A DNA stretch of 64,000 bases, taken from the NCBI RefSeq assembly GCF_030316895.1, contig NZ_JASZYV010000003.1, positions 620,001-684,000 on the forward strand, in the 5' to 3' direction. The position numbers were made by a program, and so were the translations under genes. Position 1 is the first letter of the stretch, and each line of letters opens with the position of its first letter. This document shows, piece after piece, positions 10,432-19,543 of this stretch. The notes below the pieces were generated by a model. The model did no database searches, was not told the DNA's origin, and saw nothing but the letters and a program-made list of their open reading frames with translations. The stretch comes from Variovorax dokdonensis (GTDB taxonomy: Bacteria; Pseudomonadota; Gammaproteobacteria; Burkholderiales; Burkholderiaceae_C).

Positions 10432-12042
10432 CTACCGTGGCGCCGGATGCGCCTCCATCCATCGTTCGATCTGACCGCAGGCTTCGCGGGGCAGGCTCAG
10501 GCCCAGCTTGGAGCGGCGCCACAGCACGTCCTGGCCGCTCACCGCCCATTCTTCATCTTGCAGATAGCGCAGTTCGCGCTCGTAGACGCCGGGCGCCACT
10601 TGCTCACCCAGGTCCTGCAGCGACTGCGCGTCGCCCAGCACCCGCTCGATGCGCGCACCATAGGCCCGCGCCAGGCGCCGCGCCAGCGCTTCGCCCAGCC
10701 ACGGGTGGCGCGCGTGCAGCGCTTCGACGAAACGGTCGAAGTCGGTATCGGGCCGATCGGCGGCGCCGATCCAGCCGGACAGGTCGCCCCCGGCCAGGAA
10801 AGCGCCTTCGGTCCAGGCCGGGCGCGCTTCGCCGAGCATGCGACCCACCTCGTCGGCCGCATCCTCGGCCAGCTTGCGGAAGGTGGTGATCTTGCCGCCC
10901 CACACCGACAGCAGCGGGGCACCGTCGCGCTGGCTTTCGAGCATGTAGTCGCGCGTGACGGCGGATGGGTCGCCCGACGCATCGTCGAGCAAGGGGCGCA
11001 CGCCCGAATAGGTCCACACCACGTCCTCGGGCCGGATGGGCTTTTCGAAGTAGCGGCTGGCCTGCGTGCACAGGTATTGCACTTCCTCTTCGGCGATGCG
11101 CGCCGCGCCCGGGTCGTCGCCTTCCAGCTCGATGTCGGTGGTGCCGATCAGGGTGAACTTTTCCTGGTACGGAATGGCAAAGATGATTCGCTTGTCCGGG
11201 TTCTGGAAGATGTAGGCGTGGTCATGCTCGAACACGCGCGGCACGACGATGTGGCTGCCCTTGACGAGCCGAAGGCTGCGCGTCGCCAGCGTCTCGGCCG
11301 CCGACGGGCGCGCGACCTGGCGCAGGAACGACTCGGCCCACGGCCCCGCGGCATTGACCAGCGCGCGGGCGCGCACCGCCTGGCGCACGCCGTCCGGTCC
11401 TTCGAGCACTGCGCTCCAGCCCTGCGCGTCGCGCCGCGCCTCCACGCAGCGCGTGCGCGTGAGCACCTGCGCACCGCGCTCGCGTGCGTCGATGGCATTG
11501 AGCACCACCAGGCGCGCATCGTCCACCCAGCCATCCGAATAGACGAAACCCCGCCGGTACTGCCCCTTGAGCGGCACGCCCGCTTCATGCGCACGCAGGT
11601 CGATGCCGCGCGAACCCGGCAGCACCTCGCGCCGGGCCAGGTGGTCGTACATGAACAGGCCGATGCGGATCATCCAGGCCGGCCGCATGGCCGGGTCGTG
11701 CGGCATGACGAAGCGCAGCGGCCACATGATGTGCGGGGCGCTCTTGAGCAGCACCTCGCGCTCCTGCAACGCCTTGCGCACCAGCGAGAACTCGTAGTAC
11801 TCCAGATAGCGCAGCCCGCCGTGGATCAGCTTGGTGGACGACGAGGACGTGTGCGACGCCAGATCGTCCTTCTCGGCCAACAGCACCCGCCAGCCGCGCC
11901 CGGCCAGGTCGCGAGCGATGCCGCAGCCGTTGATGCCACCGCCCACCACCAGCACGTCCACCTCCTGCACTGCCGAGGATTGCGGCACCTGCGAGGCGGG
12001 CGAAGGGTTCGAAGAAATGGTCGTTATGGGAACTGCGCTCAT
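10432..12042 (-). CDS. glpD: Aerobic glycerol-3-phosphate dehydrogenase
   Basis: A 536-residue FAD-dependent enzyme that oxidises sn-glycerol-3-phosphate to dihydroxyacetone phosphate and passes electrons to the quinone pool at the inner membrane. The FAD-binding Rossmann motif is VLVVGGGINGCGIARDL (about residues 30-46), followed by the family block SSSSTKLIHGGLRYLE. Other conserved segments are GLFMYDHLARR, RGFVYSDGWVDDARLV, FTLIGTTDIE and VWTYSGVRPL. The first ~25 residues (MSAVPITTISSNPSPASQ) are a low-complexity extension. It is the first gene of the minus-strand glycerol operon, 187 nt from the divergent repressor gene glpR, whose operators probably lie between them. Confidence 0.95.
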   Translation of the reverse strand: MSAVPITTISSNPSPASQVPQSSAVQEVDVLVVGGGINGCGIARDLAGRGWRVLLAEKDDLASHTSSSSTKLIHGGLRYLEYYEFSLVRKALQEREVLLKSAPHIMWPLRFVMPHDPAMRPAWMIRIGLFMYDHLARREVLPGSRGIDLRAHEAGVPLKGQYRRGFVYSDGWVDDARLVVLNAIDARERGAQVLTRTRCVEARRDAQGWSAVLEGPDGVRQAVRARALVNAAGPWAESFLRQVARPSAAETLATRSLRLVKGSHIVVPRVFEHDHAYIFQNPDKRIIFAIPYQEKFTLIGTTDIELEGDDPGAARIAEEEVQYLCTQASRYFEKPIRPEDVVWTYSGVRPLLDDASGDPSAVTRDYMLESQRDGAPLLSVWGGKITTFRKLAEDAADEVGRMLGEARPAWTEGAFLAGGDLSGWIGAADRPDTDFDRFVEALHARHPWLGEALARRLARAYGARIERVLGDAQSLQDLGEQVAPGVYERELRYLQDEEWAVSGQDVLWRRSKLGLSLPREACGQIERWMEAHPAPR

Positions 12043-12095
12043 TGCGTGAAAGCCTAGCTGCCGAACATTTCAAGGCGACGCATCGGCCGTCTTGG

Positions 12096-12129
12096 TTCGC
12101 TCTGATTCATTTTGATTCGCTCATTTTCC
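12096..12129. promoter_or_regulatory. Candidate GlpR operator between glpD and glpR
   Basis: The AT-rich glpD-glpR intergenic region carries tandem T-rich elements. TTCGCTC occurs at 12096-12102 and again at 12116-12122, exactly 20 bp (two helical turns) apart, and each is followed by an ATTTT stretch. Further T-rich elements (CATTTTGC, TTTCTTTCGTTTT) run up to about 12178. A weak sigma70-like pair for glpR, TTGCAT (12154-12159) and TAAAGT (12176-12181) with a 16-bp spacer, overlaps the latter. DeoR-family repressors commonly bind repeated TTCG-rich elements, so this is a plausible operator; the exact bases are inference. Confidence 0.45.
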
Positions 12130-12229
12130 ATTTTGCATGGCGTTTTCCCTCGGTTGCATTCGGTTTCTTTCGTTTTAAAGTTTCCACCATTGACGCGGCC
12201 GCCCCAGGCCGCTACCCACGCGCCGCCTC

Positions 12230-13006
12230 ATGGCCCTTGCGAATTCGAATCCTCGACAGATCAACCTGCTCGACACGGTGCGCCAGCGCGGCGCCATCAG
12301 CGTCGAGGAGCTGGCCGACATGCTCGGCGTGACGCTGCAGACCGTGCGGCGCGATGTTCAGCGCCTGGCCGACGCCGGCCTGCTCACCCGCTTCCATGGC
12401 GGCGTGCGCGTGCCCTCCTCCACCACCGAGAACATCGGCTACCAGCAGCGCGAGACGCTGCACGCCGAGGGCAAGGCCCGGATCGCGCAAGCGGTGGCGG
12501 CCAAGGTGCCCGACGGCAGCTCGCTGATCCTCAACATCGGCACCACCACCGAAGCGGTGGCCAAGGCGCTGCTGCGCCACCGGGGCCTGCGCGTGATCAC
12601 CAACAACCTGAACGTCGCCAACATCCTGTGCGCCAACGCGCAGTGCGAGGTGATCGTGGCCGGCGGCACCGTGCGGGCGCGCGACCGCGCCATCGTCGGC
12701 GAGCCGACGGTGGACTTCATGCGGCAGTTCAAGGTCGACATCGCGGTGATCGGCATCTCGGGCATCGAGGCGGACGGCTCGCTGCGCGACTTCGACCTGC
12801 GCGAGGTGAAGGTGGCCCAGACCATCATTTCGCAGGCGCGCGAGGTCTGGCTCGCCGCCGACGCGAGCAAGTTCAACCGACCGGCGATGGTGCAACTGGC
12901 CGAGCTGTCGCAGATCGACTGCCTGTTCACCGACGCGCCGCCGCCACCGCCTTTTCCGGAACTTCTGGAGCAGGCCCAAGTCCGTCTTGAAATCGCCAAT
13001 CCATGA
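12230..13006 (+). CDS. glpR: DeoR-family glycerol regulon repressor
   Basis: A 258-residue transcriptional repressor. The N-terminal winged helix-turn-helix is recognisable as [15 protein letters not shown] followed by [18 protein letters not shown] (about residues 20-55). The C-terminal effector domain carries the DeoR sensor motif [16 protein letters not shown] and a [15 protein letters not shown] segment. In characterised GlpR proteins the inducer is glycerol-3-phosphate. The gene diverges from glpD and overlaps glpK by 4 nt (ATGA at 13003-13006), so repressor and kinase are translationally coupled. It should control both the divergent operon and its own unit through the intergenic repeats. 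Confidence 0.92.
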   Translation: MALANSNPRQINLLDTVRQRGAISVEELADMLGVTLQTVRRDVQRLADAGLLTRFHGGVRVPSSTTENIGYQQRETLHAEGKARIAQAVAAKVPDGSSLILNIGTTTEAVAKALLRHRGLRVITNNLNVANILCANAQCEVIVAGGTVRARDRAIVGEPTVDFMRQFKVDIAVIGISGIEADGSLRDFDLREVKVAQTIISQAREVWLAADASKFNRPAMVQLAELSQIDCLFTDAPPPPPFPELLEQAQVRLEIANP

Positions 13007-14496
13007 CCTATCTCCTCGCCCTCGACCAAGGCACCTCCAGTTCGCGCAGCATCGTCTTCGATGCCGACGGCCGCATCGTGGCCATGGCCCAGCGCGAGCT
13101 GACGCAGCATTACCCCCAACCCGGCTGGGTCGAGCACGATCCGATCGAGATCTGGGAAAGCCAGCTCGCCACCGCGCGCGAAGCGCTGGCCAACGCCAAG
13201 CTCGAGACCAAGGACATCCGCGCCATCGGCATCACCAACCAGCGCGAAACCACGCTGGTCTGGAACCGCAAGACCGGCAGGCCGGTGCACCATGCCATCG
13301 TCTGGCAGGACCGCCGCGCCGAGCCGCTTTGCGCCCAGCTGCGCGCGGAAGGCCTGGCCGACACCATCCGCGACAAGACGGGGTTGGTGGTCGACGCCTA
13401 CTTCTCGGCCACCAAGCTGCGCTGGCTGCTCGACAACGTGCCTGGCGTGCGCGCCCAGGCAGAGGCCGGCGAGCTGGCCTTCGGCACGGTGGACAGCTGG
13501 CTCATCTGGCAATTCACGGCCGGCAAGGTGCACGTGACCGACGTGACCAACGCATCGCGCACCATGCTCTTCAACGTGCATGACAACCGCTGGGACGAAG
13601 AGCTGCTGGAGGCGCTTCGCATTCCCGCCGCGCTGATGCCGCAGGTGCAGCCGTCGAGCAGCCACTTTGCCGACATCGATGCCCATCTGCTGGGCGGTTC
13701 TCTGCCCATTGGCGGCGTGGCCGGCGACCAGCAGAGCGCGATGGTGGGCCAGGCCTGCCTGAAGGCCGGCATGGCCAAGAACACCTACGGCACCGGCTGC
13801 TTCCTGCTGCTGCACACGGGCGCGGAGTTCCAGCCCTCGAACAACGGCCTGCTCGTCACCAGCGCGGCGCAGTTCGACGCCACGCCGCAATACGCGATGG
13901 AAGGCAGCGTCTTCGTCGGCGGCGCGGTCGTTCAGTGGCTGCGCGACGGGCTCAAGGCCATTCCCGGCAGCGCGCAGGTGCAAGGCCTGGCCGAAAGCGT
14001 GCCCGATGCCGGCGGCGTGATGATGGTGCCGGCCTTCACCGGCCTGGGCGCGCCTTACTGGAATGCCGAGGCACGCGGCACCATCACCGGTCTGACGCGC
14101 GGCACCACGGTGGCCCACATCGCCCGCGCGGCGCTGGAAAGCATTGCCTACCAGAGCGCCGCCCTGCTCGGTGCGATGAGCCGCGACACCCTGGCCGCTG
14201 GCGGCACGCCGGTGTCCGAACTGCGTGTGGACGGCGGCGCCAGTGTCAACGACATGCTGATGCAGTTCCAGGCCGACCTGCTGGGCATTCCGGTGGTGCG
14301 GCCGCAGGTCACCGAAACCACCGCGCTGGGCGCCGCCTACCTCGCCGGCCTGTTCTGCGGCGTGTACAAGAGCACGGCGCAACTGGCTTCGCAGTGGCAG
14401 GAGGAACGTCGCTTCGTGCCCACCTGGAGCAAGGCCCGGTCGGACGAAGCCATGGCGCGCTGGGAGCGCGCGGTGCGACAGGCCACGGCCACCTGA
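13003..14496 (+). CDS. glpK: Glycerol kinase
   Basis: A 497-residue FGGY-family kinase that phosphorylates glycerol to sn-glycerol-3-phosphate, trapping imported glycerol and making the GlpD substrate and the GlpR inducer. Diagnostic segments are [16 protein letters not shown] at the N-terminus, [40 protein letters not shown] and [13 protein letters not shown], and the FGGY signature region [17 protein letters not shown]. Length is normal for the family. It overlaps glpR and is followed after 13 nt by an aldo/keto reductase gene that may share its transcript. Confidence 0.96.
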   Translation: MTYLLALDQGTSSSRSIVFDADGRIVAMAQRELTQHYPQPGWVEHDPIEIWESQLATAREALANAKLETKDIRAIGITNQRETTLVWNRKTGRPVHHAIVWQDRRAEPLCAQLRAEGLADTIRDKTGLVVDAYFSATKLRWLLDNVPGVRAQAEAGELAFGTVDSWLIWQFTAGKVHVTDVTNASRTMLFNVHDNRWDEELLEALRIPAALMPQVQPSSSHFADIDAHLLGGSLPIGGVAGDQQSAMVGQACLKAGMAKNTYGTGCFLLLHTGAEFQPSNNGLLVTSAAQFDATPQYAMEGSVFVGGAVVQWLRDGLKAIPGSAQVQGLAESVPDAGGVMMVPAFTGLGAPYWNAEARGTITGLTRGTTVAHIARAALESIAYQSAALLGAMSRDTLAAGGTPVSELRVDGGASVNDMLMQFQADLLGIPVVRPQVTETTALGAAYLAGLFCGVYKSTAQLASQWQEERRFVPTWSKARSDEAMARWERAVRQATAT

Positions 14497-14509
14497 CCGA
14501 AGCGGCGCC

Positions 14510-15442
14510 ATGCAGGCTGATCGACCGCCACGCCTTGCGCGCCGAACCTTCCTCCAGATGCTGGCGGCCGGCGTCGTGCCCGCCGCTACGGCGCCCGTGC
14601 TGGCACAGACAAGCGCGCCGCTGACACGCGCCATTCCCGCCAGCGGCGAACGCGTGCCGCTCATCGGCCTGGGCACCTGGATCACTTTCAACGTCGGCGC
14701 CGATCCGGCGGCGCGCCAGTCGTGCGCCGACGTGATGCGCGCCTTCTTCGATGCCGGCGGACGCATGATCGATTCGTCGCCCATGTACGGCTCGTCGCAG
14801 TCCGTCGTCGGCGAAGGCCTGTCGCGCATCGGGCGCACGGGCGATGTGTTCTCCGCCGACAAGGTGTGGATCGGCGACGGGCGACGCGGCCCCGCGCAGA
14901 TCGAAGAGTCGCGCAGCAACTGGCAAGTGCCGCGCTTCGACCTGCTCCAGGTGCACAACCTGCTCGCGTGGGAAGACCACCTGCCGCAACTCTTCGCGAT
15001 GAAGGCAGCGGGCCGGCTGCGCTACGTGGGCATCACCACGTCGGAGGGCCGACGGCATCGCGAGTTCGAATCGGTGATGGCCGGCCACCCCATCGACTTC
15101 GTGCAGGTCAGCTACAACCTGCTCGATCGCGAGGTGGAGTCGCGCATCCTTCCGCTGGCGCGCGAGCGGCGCATTGCGGTCATCGTCAATCGGCCGTTTC
15201 GCCAAGGCGCCCTGCTGCGCGCCTTGCAGCGCCAACCGTTGCCGGCGTGGGCGGCAGAGATCGGCTGCGACAGCTGGGCGCAGGTGGCGCTGAAGTTCGT
15301 CGTTTCGCACCCCGACGTGACCTGCGCCATTCCCGCGACCAGCCGCGTGGACCATGTGCGGCAGAACATGGCCGCCGCGCGCGGCCCGCTGCCGGATGCG
15401 GCAATGCGAAAACGCATGGCCGACCACGTGCGTTCGCTCTGA
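14510..15442 (+). CDS. Exported (Tat-type leader) aldo/keto reductase
   Basis: A 310-residue aldo/keto reductase. The leader contains ARRTFLQM followed by a hydrophobic stretch ending near LAQT (about residue 33), a typical twin-arginine signal, which would place the enzyme in the periplasm. The AKR catalytic tetrad can be traced as D88 (RMIDSS), Y93 (PMYGSS), K118 (SADKVW) and H149 (LLQVHN). The C-terminal half has the cofactor-side segments VQVSYNLLDR, ALKFVVSHPDV and AIPATSRVDHV. Substrate is unknown. It lies 13 nt after glpK and 19 nt before the DUF6064 gene. A carbonyl or aldehyde detoxification role beside glycerol metabolism is only a guess. Confidence 0.87.
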   Translation: MQADRPPRLARRTFLQMLAAGVVPAATAPVLAQTSAPLTRAIPASGERVPLIGLGTWITFNVGADPAARQSCADVMRAFFDAGGRMIDSSPMYGSSQSVVGEGLSRIGRTGDVFSADKVWIGDGRRGPAQIEESRSNWQVPRFDLLQVHNLLAWEDHLPQLFAMKAAGRLRYVGITTSEGRRHREFESVMAGHPIDFVQVSYNLLDREVESRILPLARERRIAVIVNRPFRQGALLRALQRQPLPAWAAEIGCDSWAQVALKFVVSHPDVTCAIPATSRVDHVRQNMAAARGPLPDAAMRKRMADHVRSL

Positions 15443-15461
15443 CCGGCGCAAGGAATACGCA

Positions 15462-16106
15462 ATGGGCGAGTGGTGGAGCGAATGGTCCAGCTACCGGCCT
15501 TCGGACTTCCTGCTGTTCTCGGCACGCACCTACCAGCGCATGTTCGAGTCGTACAACGCGCAGGTCTGGCCGGTGCATGTGCTGGCCCTGGCACTGGGGC
15601 TCGGCGTGTTGACGGCGCTGGCACTGCGCAGGCCGTCCGTCTCGCTCACGGCGCGAGTGGCATTCGCGTCGCTCGGGGTAGCCTGGCTCTGGATGGCCTG
15701 GGCCTTCCATTGGCAGCGCTATGCGCAGATCAACTGGGCCGCCACCTGGTTTGCGGCGGGCTTTGCGGTGCAAGGCGCGTTGATGCTCGTGGCCGCATCG
15801 TTCGAATGGCAGCGGCACGACGGGGCGCGAGGCTGGGCCGGCTTGATGCTGCTCGGCTTCGCGATCGTGGTCCAGCCGTGGTTGACGCTCGCCTTGACCG
15901 ACCGTCCCTGGACCGAAGCCGAGCTCTTCGGGCTCGCGCCCGATCCGACGGCAATCGGCACGGTGGGCTTGTTGCTGGCGATGCGGCTTTCGGCGCGGTC
16001 AGCAGGGGTTCGCATGGTGGGCCTGCTGCTCTGGCCCATGGCGCTGACGTGGTGCCTGATCGGCGGCATGACTCGATGGACGCTGTGCGCGGCTTGTCAC
16101 GCATAG
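15462..16106 (+). CDS. DUF6064 family multi-pass membrane protein
   Basis: A 214-residue integral membrane protein with about six hydrophobic segments. The start MGEWWSEWSSYRPSDFLLFSARTYQRM matches the family N-terminus (YRPSDFL then FSxRTY). No catalytic motif is evident. Its last residues read WTLCAACHA, a CxxCH sequence identical in form to a haem c attachment site but placed at the extreme C-terminus with no cytochrome-like surroundings. Function is unknown. It follows the exported aldo/keto reductase by 19 nt and is the last gene before the haem uptake operon. Confidence 0.75.
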   Translation: MGEWWSEWSSYRPSDFLLFSARTYQRMFESYNAQVWPVHVLALALGLGVLTALALRRPSVSLTARVAFASLGVAWLWMAWAFHWQRYAQINWAATWFAAGFAVQGALMLVAASFEWQRHDGARGWAGLMLLGFAIVVQPWLTLALTDRPWTEAELFGLAPDPTAIGTVGLLLAMRLSARSAGVRMVGLLLWPMALTWCLIGGMTRWTLCAACHA

Positions 16107-16130
16107 GCAACGCGCCAGCAGGCCTTTTGT

Positions 16131-16151
16131 AAATAAGAATTCCTCTCATAT
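16131..16151. promoter_or_regulatory. Candidate Fur box upstream of the haem operon
   Basis: The segment 16132-16148 is an imperfect inverted repeat whose arms ATAAGAAT and TCTCAT match the classic ATGAGAAT-N-ATTCTCAT Fur core at 13 of 16 defined positions. It lies about 105 nt before the receptor start in an AT-rich patch, as expected for an iron-repressed haem uptake operon. Confidence 0.6.
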
Positions 16152-16255
16152 ACTCCATCGCTGGCCGTGACGGCCAATGAACGAGCCAGCGAGATCGCCG
16201 CGCCGCGCGCGCCGAATCCAGCGAGCAGTCGAACAACTGTTACCTGGATTCACAC

Positions 16256-18475
16256 GTGACCCTTTCCCGACCTTGCTTGCCGGAGTTCCGGCTTCGACTC
16301 CTAGCTGGCCTCATCGGCAGCGTCTTTGCCACCGGCGCCGTTGCGCAGGAAAGCGTCCGCACGGCCGCGCTCGACACCATCGTGGTCAGCGGCTCGCGCT
16401 CCGAGCAGAAGCGCGACGACGTGCCCGCCAGCATGGAAGTGCTCGACCGCGAGACGATGGAAGCAGAGCAGGTCAACGACATCCGCGATGCGGTGCGCGA
16501 CATGCCCAACGTTTCGGTCAAGCGCGCGCCTGCCCGCTTCGGCCTGGCCGCCGGCAACACCGGGCGGGACGGCAACGCGGGCTTCAACATCCGCGGCCTG
16601 GACGGCAACCGGGTGCTGCTGCTCACCGACGGCATTCGCACGCCGCGCAGCTATGTGTTCTCGGCCAACGCCTTCGGCCGCGACTACTTCGACATCGGCC
16701 TGATCGAGCGCATCGAGGTGCTCAAGGGCCCGGCCTCGGCGCTGTATGGCTCGGATGGCATGGCCGGCCTGGTCAACCTCATCACGCGTGAGCCGCAGTC
16801 CTTCCTGCAAGGCGACACCACCTTCGGCGGCAGCGCCAGCGTCGGCTACAGCGGCGAGGACGACGGCTGGCACACCGGACTGTCCTTGGCAGGCAAGGCT
16901 TCGGACACGGTGCAGTGGCTGCTTTCCGCCAGCGGCAGCAAGACCGAGGGGCTGAAGAACATGGGCACCAACGATTCGGCCAACAGCGATCGCACCACGC
17001 CCAACCCGCAGGACGACACCAACCGGGCCCTGCTGGCCAAGGTGATCCTGACGCCGACAGCCGACCAGCGCCACGCCCTGACCTACGAGCACATCGACAA
17101 GACCTCCGACTACGACATGCTCAGCGGGCGTTCGAAGCCGCCCTACACCTCCACATCGGTGATTGACTTGCAGTCGGAGACGACGATGAAGCGCGACCGC
17201 TTCACCTACGATGGCCGCATCAAGGTCGACAGCGCCATGGCCGATTCGATCCAGGCGGTGCTGAGCTACCAGAAGGCCGGTTCGAACGAATACGCCTACG
17301 AGAACCGCTACACCGCCGCCGACCGCGTGCGCGACGTCGACTACGACGAGGACACCTGGCAAGCCATATTGCAGGCCAACAAGGTGGTGCGCGTGAGCCC
17401 GGACTGGGCGCACAGCCTCACCTACGGCTTCGACTTCACGCGCACCGACGTGACCAACCTGCAGACCGGCCTGGTCCCGCCCGCCGGCGAGACTTATCCG
17501 CTCAAACGCTTCCCGGACACGCGCGAAACAAGCTCGGCCTTCTACATCCAGGACGAGATCATCCACGACCGCTGGAGCATCACCCCCGGGCTGCGTTTCG
17601 ACCAGTACGACATCGATGCCGACCAGACCGGCTTCAACGCCACCGCGGCATCGACCTCGGGATCGGCCGTTTCGCCCAAGCTGGGTGTGCTGTTCCGCGC
17701 CACGCCTTCCTACAGCCTCTACGGCAATTACGCCACCGGCTTCAAGGCGCCCAACGCCTTCCAGGTGAACAACTTCTTCGAGAACGTCCAGGCCGGCTAC
17801 AAGACCATCCCCAACCCGGACCTCAAGCCCGAGAAGAGCCAGAACTTCGAGATCGGCGTTCGTGGACGAACCGGCATCGTCAACTTCGACGTGGCCGCCT
17901 TCACCGGCAACTACAAGGACCTGATCGAGGAAAACCGCCTGGTGGGCGGACGCGGCATTCCGCGCATCGATCCGCTCGTGTTCCAGTCGGTCAACATCGG
18001 CGAGGCACGCATCAGCGGCTTCGAGTTCAAGGGCGATGTGGACTTCACCGAGCAGGGCCGAGGCTTCTCCGTGCCCTTCGCCTACGGCCACACCGAGGGC
18101 ACCAACAAGACCGACGACCGCCCGCTCAACTCGGTCGATCCCGACAAGGGCAGCGTGGGCCTGAAATACAACGCCGGCGCCTGGAGCGCCCGCCTCGACG
18201 TCGTCTACTACGCCGGCAAGAAGCGCGGCGATGTCGACCCGAGCGAAGTGACCACCGGCCAGCAGTTCCTGCCGCCTTCGGCCACCACGCTGGACATCAG
18301 CGCCCAATGGCGCATCAATCCCAGGTTGCGACTGAACGTGGGCATCGTGAACGTCACCGACAAGAAATACTGGCGCTGGTCCGACGTGCGCGGCCTGGCC
18401 AGCAACTCGACGGTGCTGGACGCCTACAGCCAGCCCGGCCGCACTTTCAACGCGACCCTGGTCGCAGACTTCTGA
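16256..18475 (+). CDS. hmuR: TonB-dependent haem/haemoglobin receptor
   Basis: A 739-residue outer-membrane receptor. The likely start is the GTG at 16256, giving a leader that ends GAVAQ-ES near residue 31. The plug domain begins with the TonB-box-like LDTIVVSGSR and continues through FNIRGLDGNRVLLLTDGIR and IERIEVLKGPASALYGSDG. In the barrel, the haem-receptor FRAP/NPNL region is visible as YATGFKAPNAFQ and then NPDLKPEKSQNFEIG. The protein ends with a C-terminal Phe (LVADF), the usual BAM signal. The candidate Fur box lies upstream, and hmuS, a VOC gene and hmuTUV follow. Haem is the likely ligand from context. No tonB/exbBD is in the window. Confidence 0.9.
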   Translation: MTLSRPCLPEFRLRLLAGLIGSVFATGAVAQESVRTAALDTIVVSGSRSEQKRDDVPASMEVLDRETMEAEQVNDIRDAVRDMPNVSVKRAPARFGLAAGNTGRDGNAGFNIRGLDGNRVLLLTDGIRTPRSYVFSANAFGRDYFDIGLIERIEVLKGPASALYGSDGMAGLVNLITREPQSFLQGDTTFGGSASVGYSGEDDGWHTGLSLAGKASDTVQWLLSASGSKTEGLKNMGTNDSANSDRTTPNPQDDTNRALLAKVILTPTADQRHALTYEHIDKTSDYDMLSGRSKPPYTSTSVIDLQSETTMKRDRFTYDGRIKVDSAMADSIQAVLSYQKAGSNEYAYENRYTAADRVRDVDYDEDTWQAILQANKVVRVSPDWAHSLTYGFDFTRTDVTNLQTGLVPPAGETYPLKRFPDTRETSSAFYIQDEIIHDRWSITPGLRFDQYDIDADQTGFNATAASTSGSAVSPKLGVLFRATPSYSLYGNYATGFKAPNAFQVNNFFENVQAGYKTIPNPDLKPEKSQNFEIGVRGRTGIVNFDVAAFTGNYKDLIEENRLVGGRGIPRIDPLVFQSVNIGEARISGFEFKGDVDFTEQGRGFSVPFAYGHTEGTNKTDDRPLNSVDPDKGSVGLKYNAGAWSARLDVVYYAGKKRGDVDPSEVTTGQQFLPPSATTLDISAQWRINPRLRLNVGIVNVTDKKYWRWSDVRGLASNSTVLDAYSQPGRTFNATLVADF

Positions 18476-18487
18476 TTCGAGCCAACC

Positions 18488-19543
18488 ATGAACACATCGA
18501 CCCACGATCTGCTGGACCGCTTCGCCCAGACGCGCGAAGCGGGCAAGCGCCACAAGGACGCCGCCAAGGCCATCGGCATCAGCGAAGGCCAGGCCATTGC
18601 GTTGCACGCGGGCACGAGTGGCCGAGCCATCCAGGCAACGCCGCTGCGCGGCCCCTGGCTGGAACTTCTGCAAGGCCTGGAGGCCTGCGGCCCGGTGCTC
18701 GCCCTGACCCGCAACGAAAGCACGGTGCACGAGAAGACGGGGACGTATCGCAACCTTTCGGGCAGCGGGCACGTCGCGCTGGCGCTGGGCGAAGAGATCG
18801 ACCTGCGCCTGTTCTTCAACCATTGGCATGCCGGCTTCGCGGTCAGCGAGGGTGCGAGCCAGAGCCTGCAGTTCTTCGACAAGTCCGGCGTGGCCGTGCA
18901 CAAGGTGTTCGCACGCGACGCGACGGACAGGGCTGCCTTCCAGGCGCTGATCGACAAGCATGCCGATCATGGCCAGGTGGTGGCATTCGTGGCGTCCGAG
19001 TCCAAGCCGCAACCGCGCCCCGACGGCGCCATCGATGCCAGCGCCCTGTCGGGCGCGTGGGCCGAGATGAAGGACACGCACGAATTCTTCAGCCTGCTGA
19101 AGAAGTTCGACGTCGAGCGCCAGCAGAGCTTTCGCCTGACCGAAGGCGCCTTCACCCATCGAGCGGCCAAGAGCACGTTGCGCGACCTGCTGCACGAAGC
19201 CGCATTCGACGGTACGCCCATCATGGTCTTCGTCGGCAGCCCCGGTTGCATCCAGATCCACAGCGGGCCGGTGCAGCGCATCGAGCCGATGGAGATGCAT
19301 GGCATGCGGTGGCTCAACGTGCTCGACCCGGGATTCAACCTGCATCTGCGCGAAGACCTTGTCGAATCGGTCTGGGTCGTGCGCAAACCGACCAGCGATG
19401 GCGTGGTCACCTCGGTCGAGGCCTTCGACGTCGACGGCACCCTCATGGCCATGTTCTTCGGCGTGCGCAAGCCCGGCAAGCCGGAGCTGGACGCCTGGCG
19501 CGCCATCGTCGAGAAGGTTGCACCGCAAGGGGCCGCGGCATGA
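18488..19543 (+). CDS. hmuS: Haemin-degrading/trafficking factor HmuS
   Basis: A 351-residue cytoplasmic protein with the two-repeat HemS/ChuX architecture. The first repeat includes VLALTRNESTVHEKTG and GSGHVALALGEEIDLRLF. The second includes RAAKSTLRDLLHEAAFDGTPI, IQIHSGPVQRI and WLNVLDPGFNLHLREDLV followed by SVWVVRKP. HemS-family proteins bind incoming haem and release its iron or pass it on. It lies 12 nt after the receptor gene and overlaps the VOC gene by 4 nt. Confidence 0.92.
   Translation: MNTSTHDLLDRFAQTREAGKRHKDAAKAIGISEGQAIALHAGTSGRAIQATPLRGPWLELLQGLEACGPVLALTRNESTVHEKTGTYRNLSGSGHVALALGEEIDLRLFFNHWHAGFAVSEGASQSLQFFDKSGVAVHKVFARDATDRAAFQALIDKHADHGQVVAFVASESKPQPRPDGAIDASALSGAWAEMKDTHEFFSLLKKFDVERQQSFRLTEGAFTHRAAKSTLRDLLHEAAFDGTPIMVFVGSPGCIQIHSGPVQRIEPMEMHGMRWLNVLDPGFNLHLREDLVESVWVVRKPTSDGVVTSVEAFDVDGTLMAMFFGVRKPGKPELDAWRAIVEKVAPQGAAA

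Noticed and set aside
16107-16130. Possible terminator ending in TTTT after the DUF6064 gene
   Set aside because: Only a 4-bp stem (AGGC/GCCT) can be drawn before the T-run, too weak to call.
16301-19528. A 1075-codon open frame antisense to the haem receptor and hmuS
   Set aside because: Same GC-driven shadow effect; the frame crosses two well-supported genes and shows no motif or start context.
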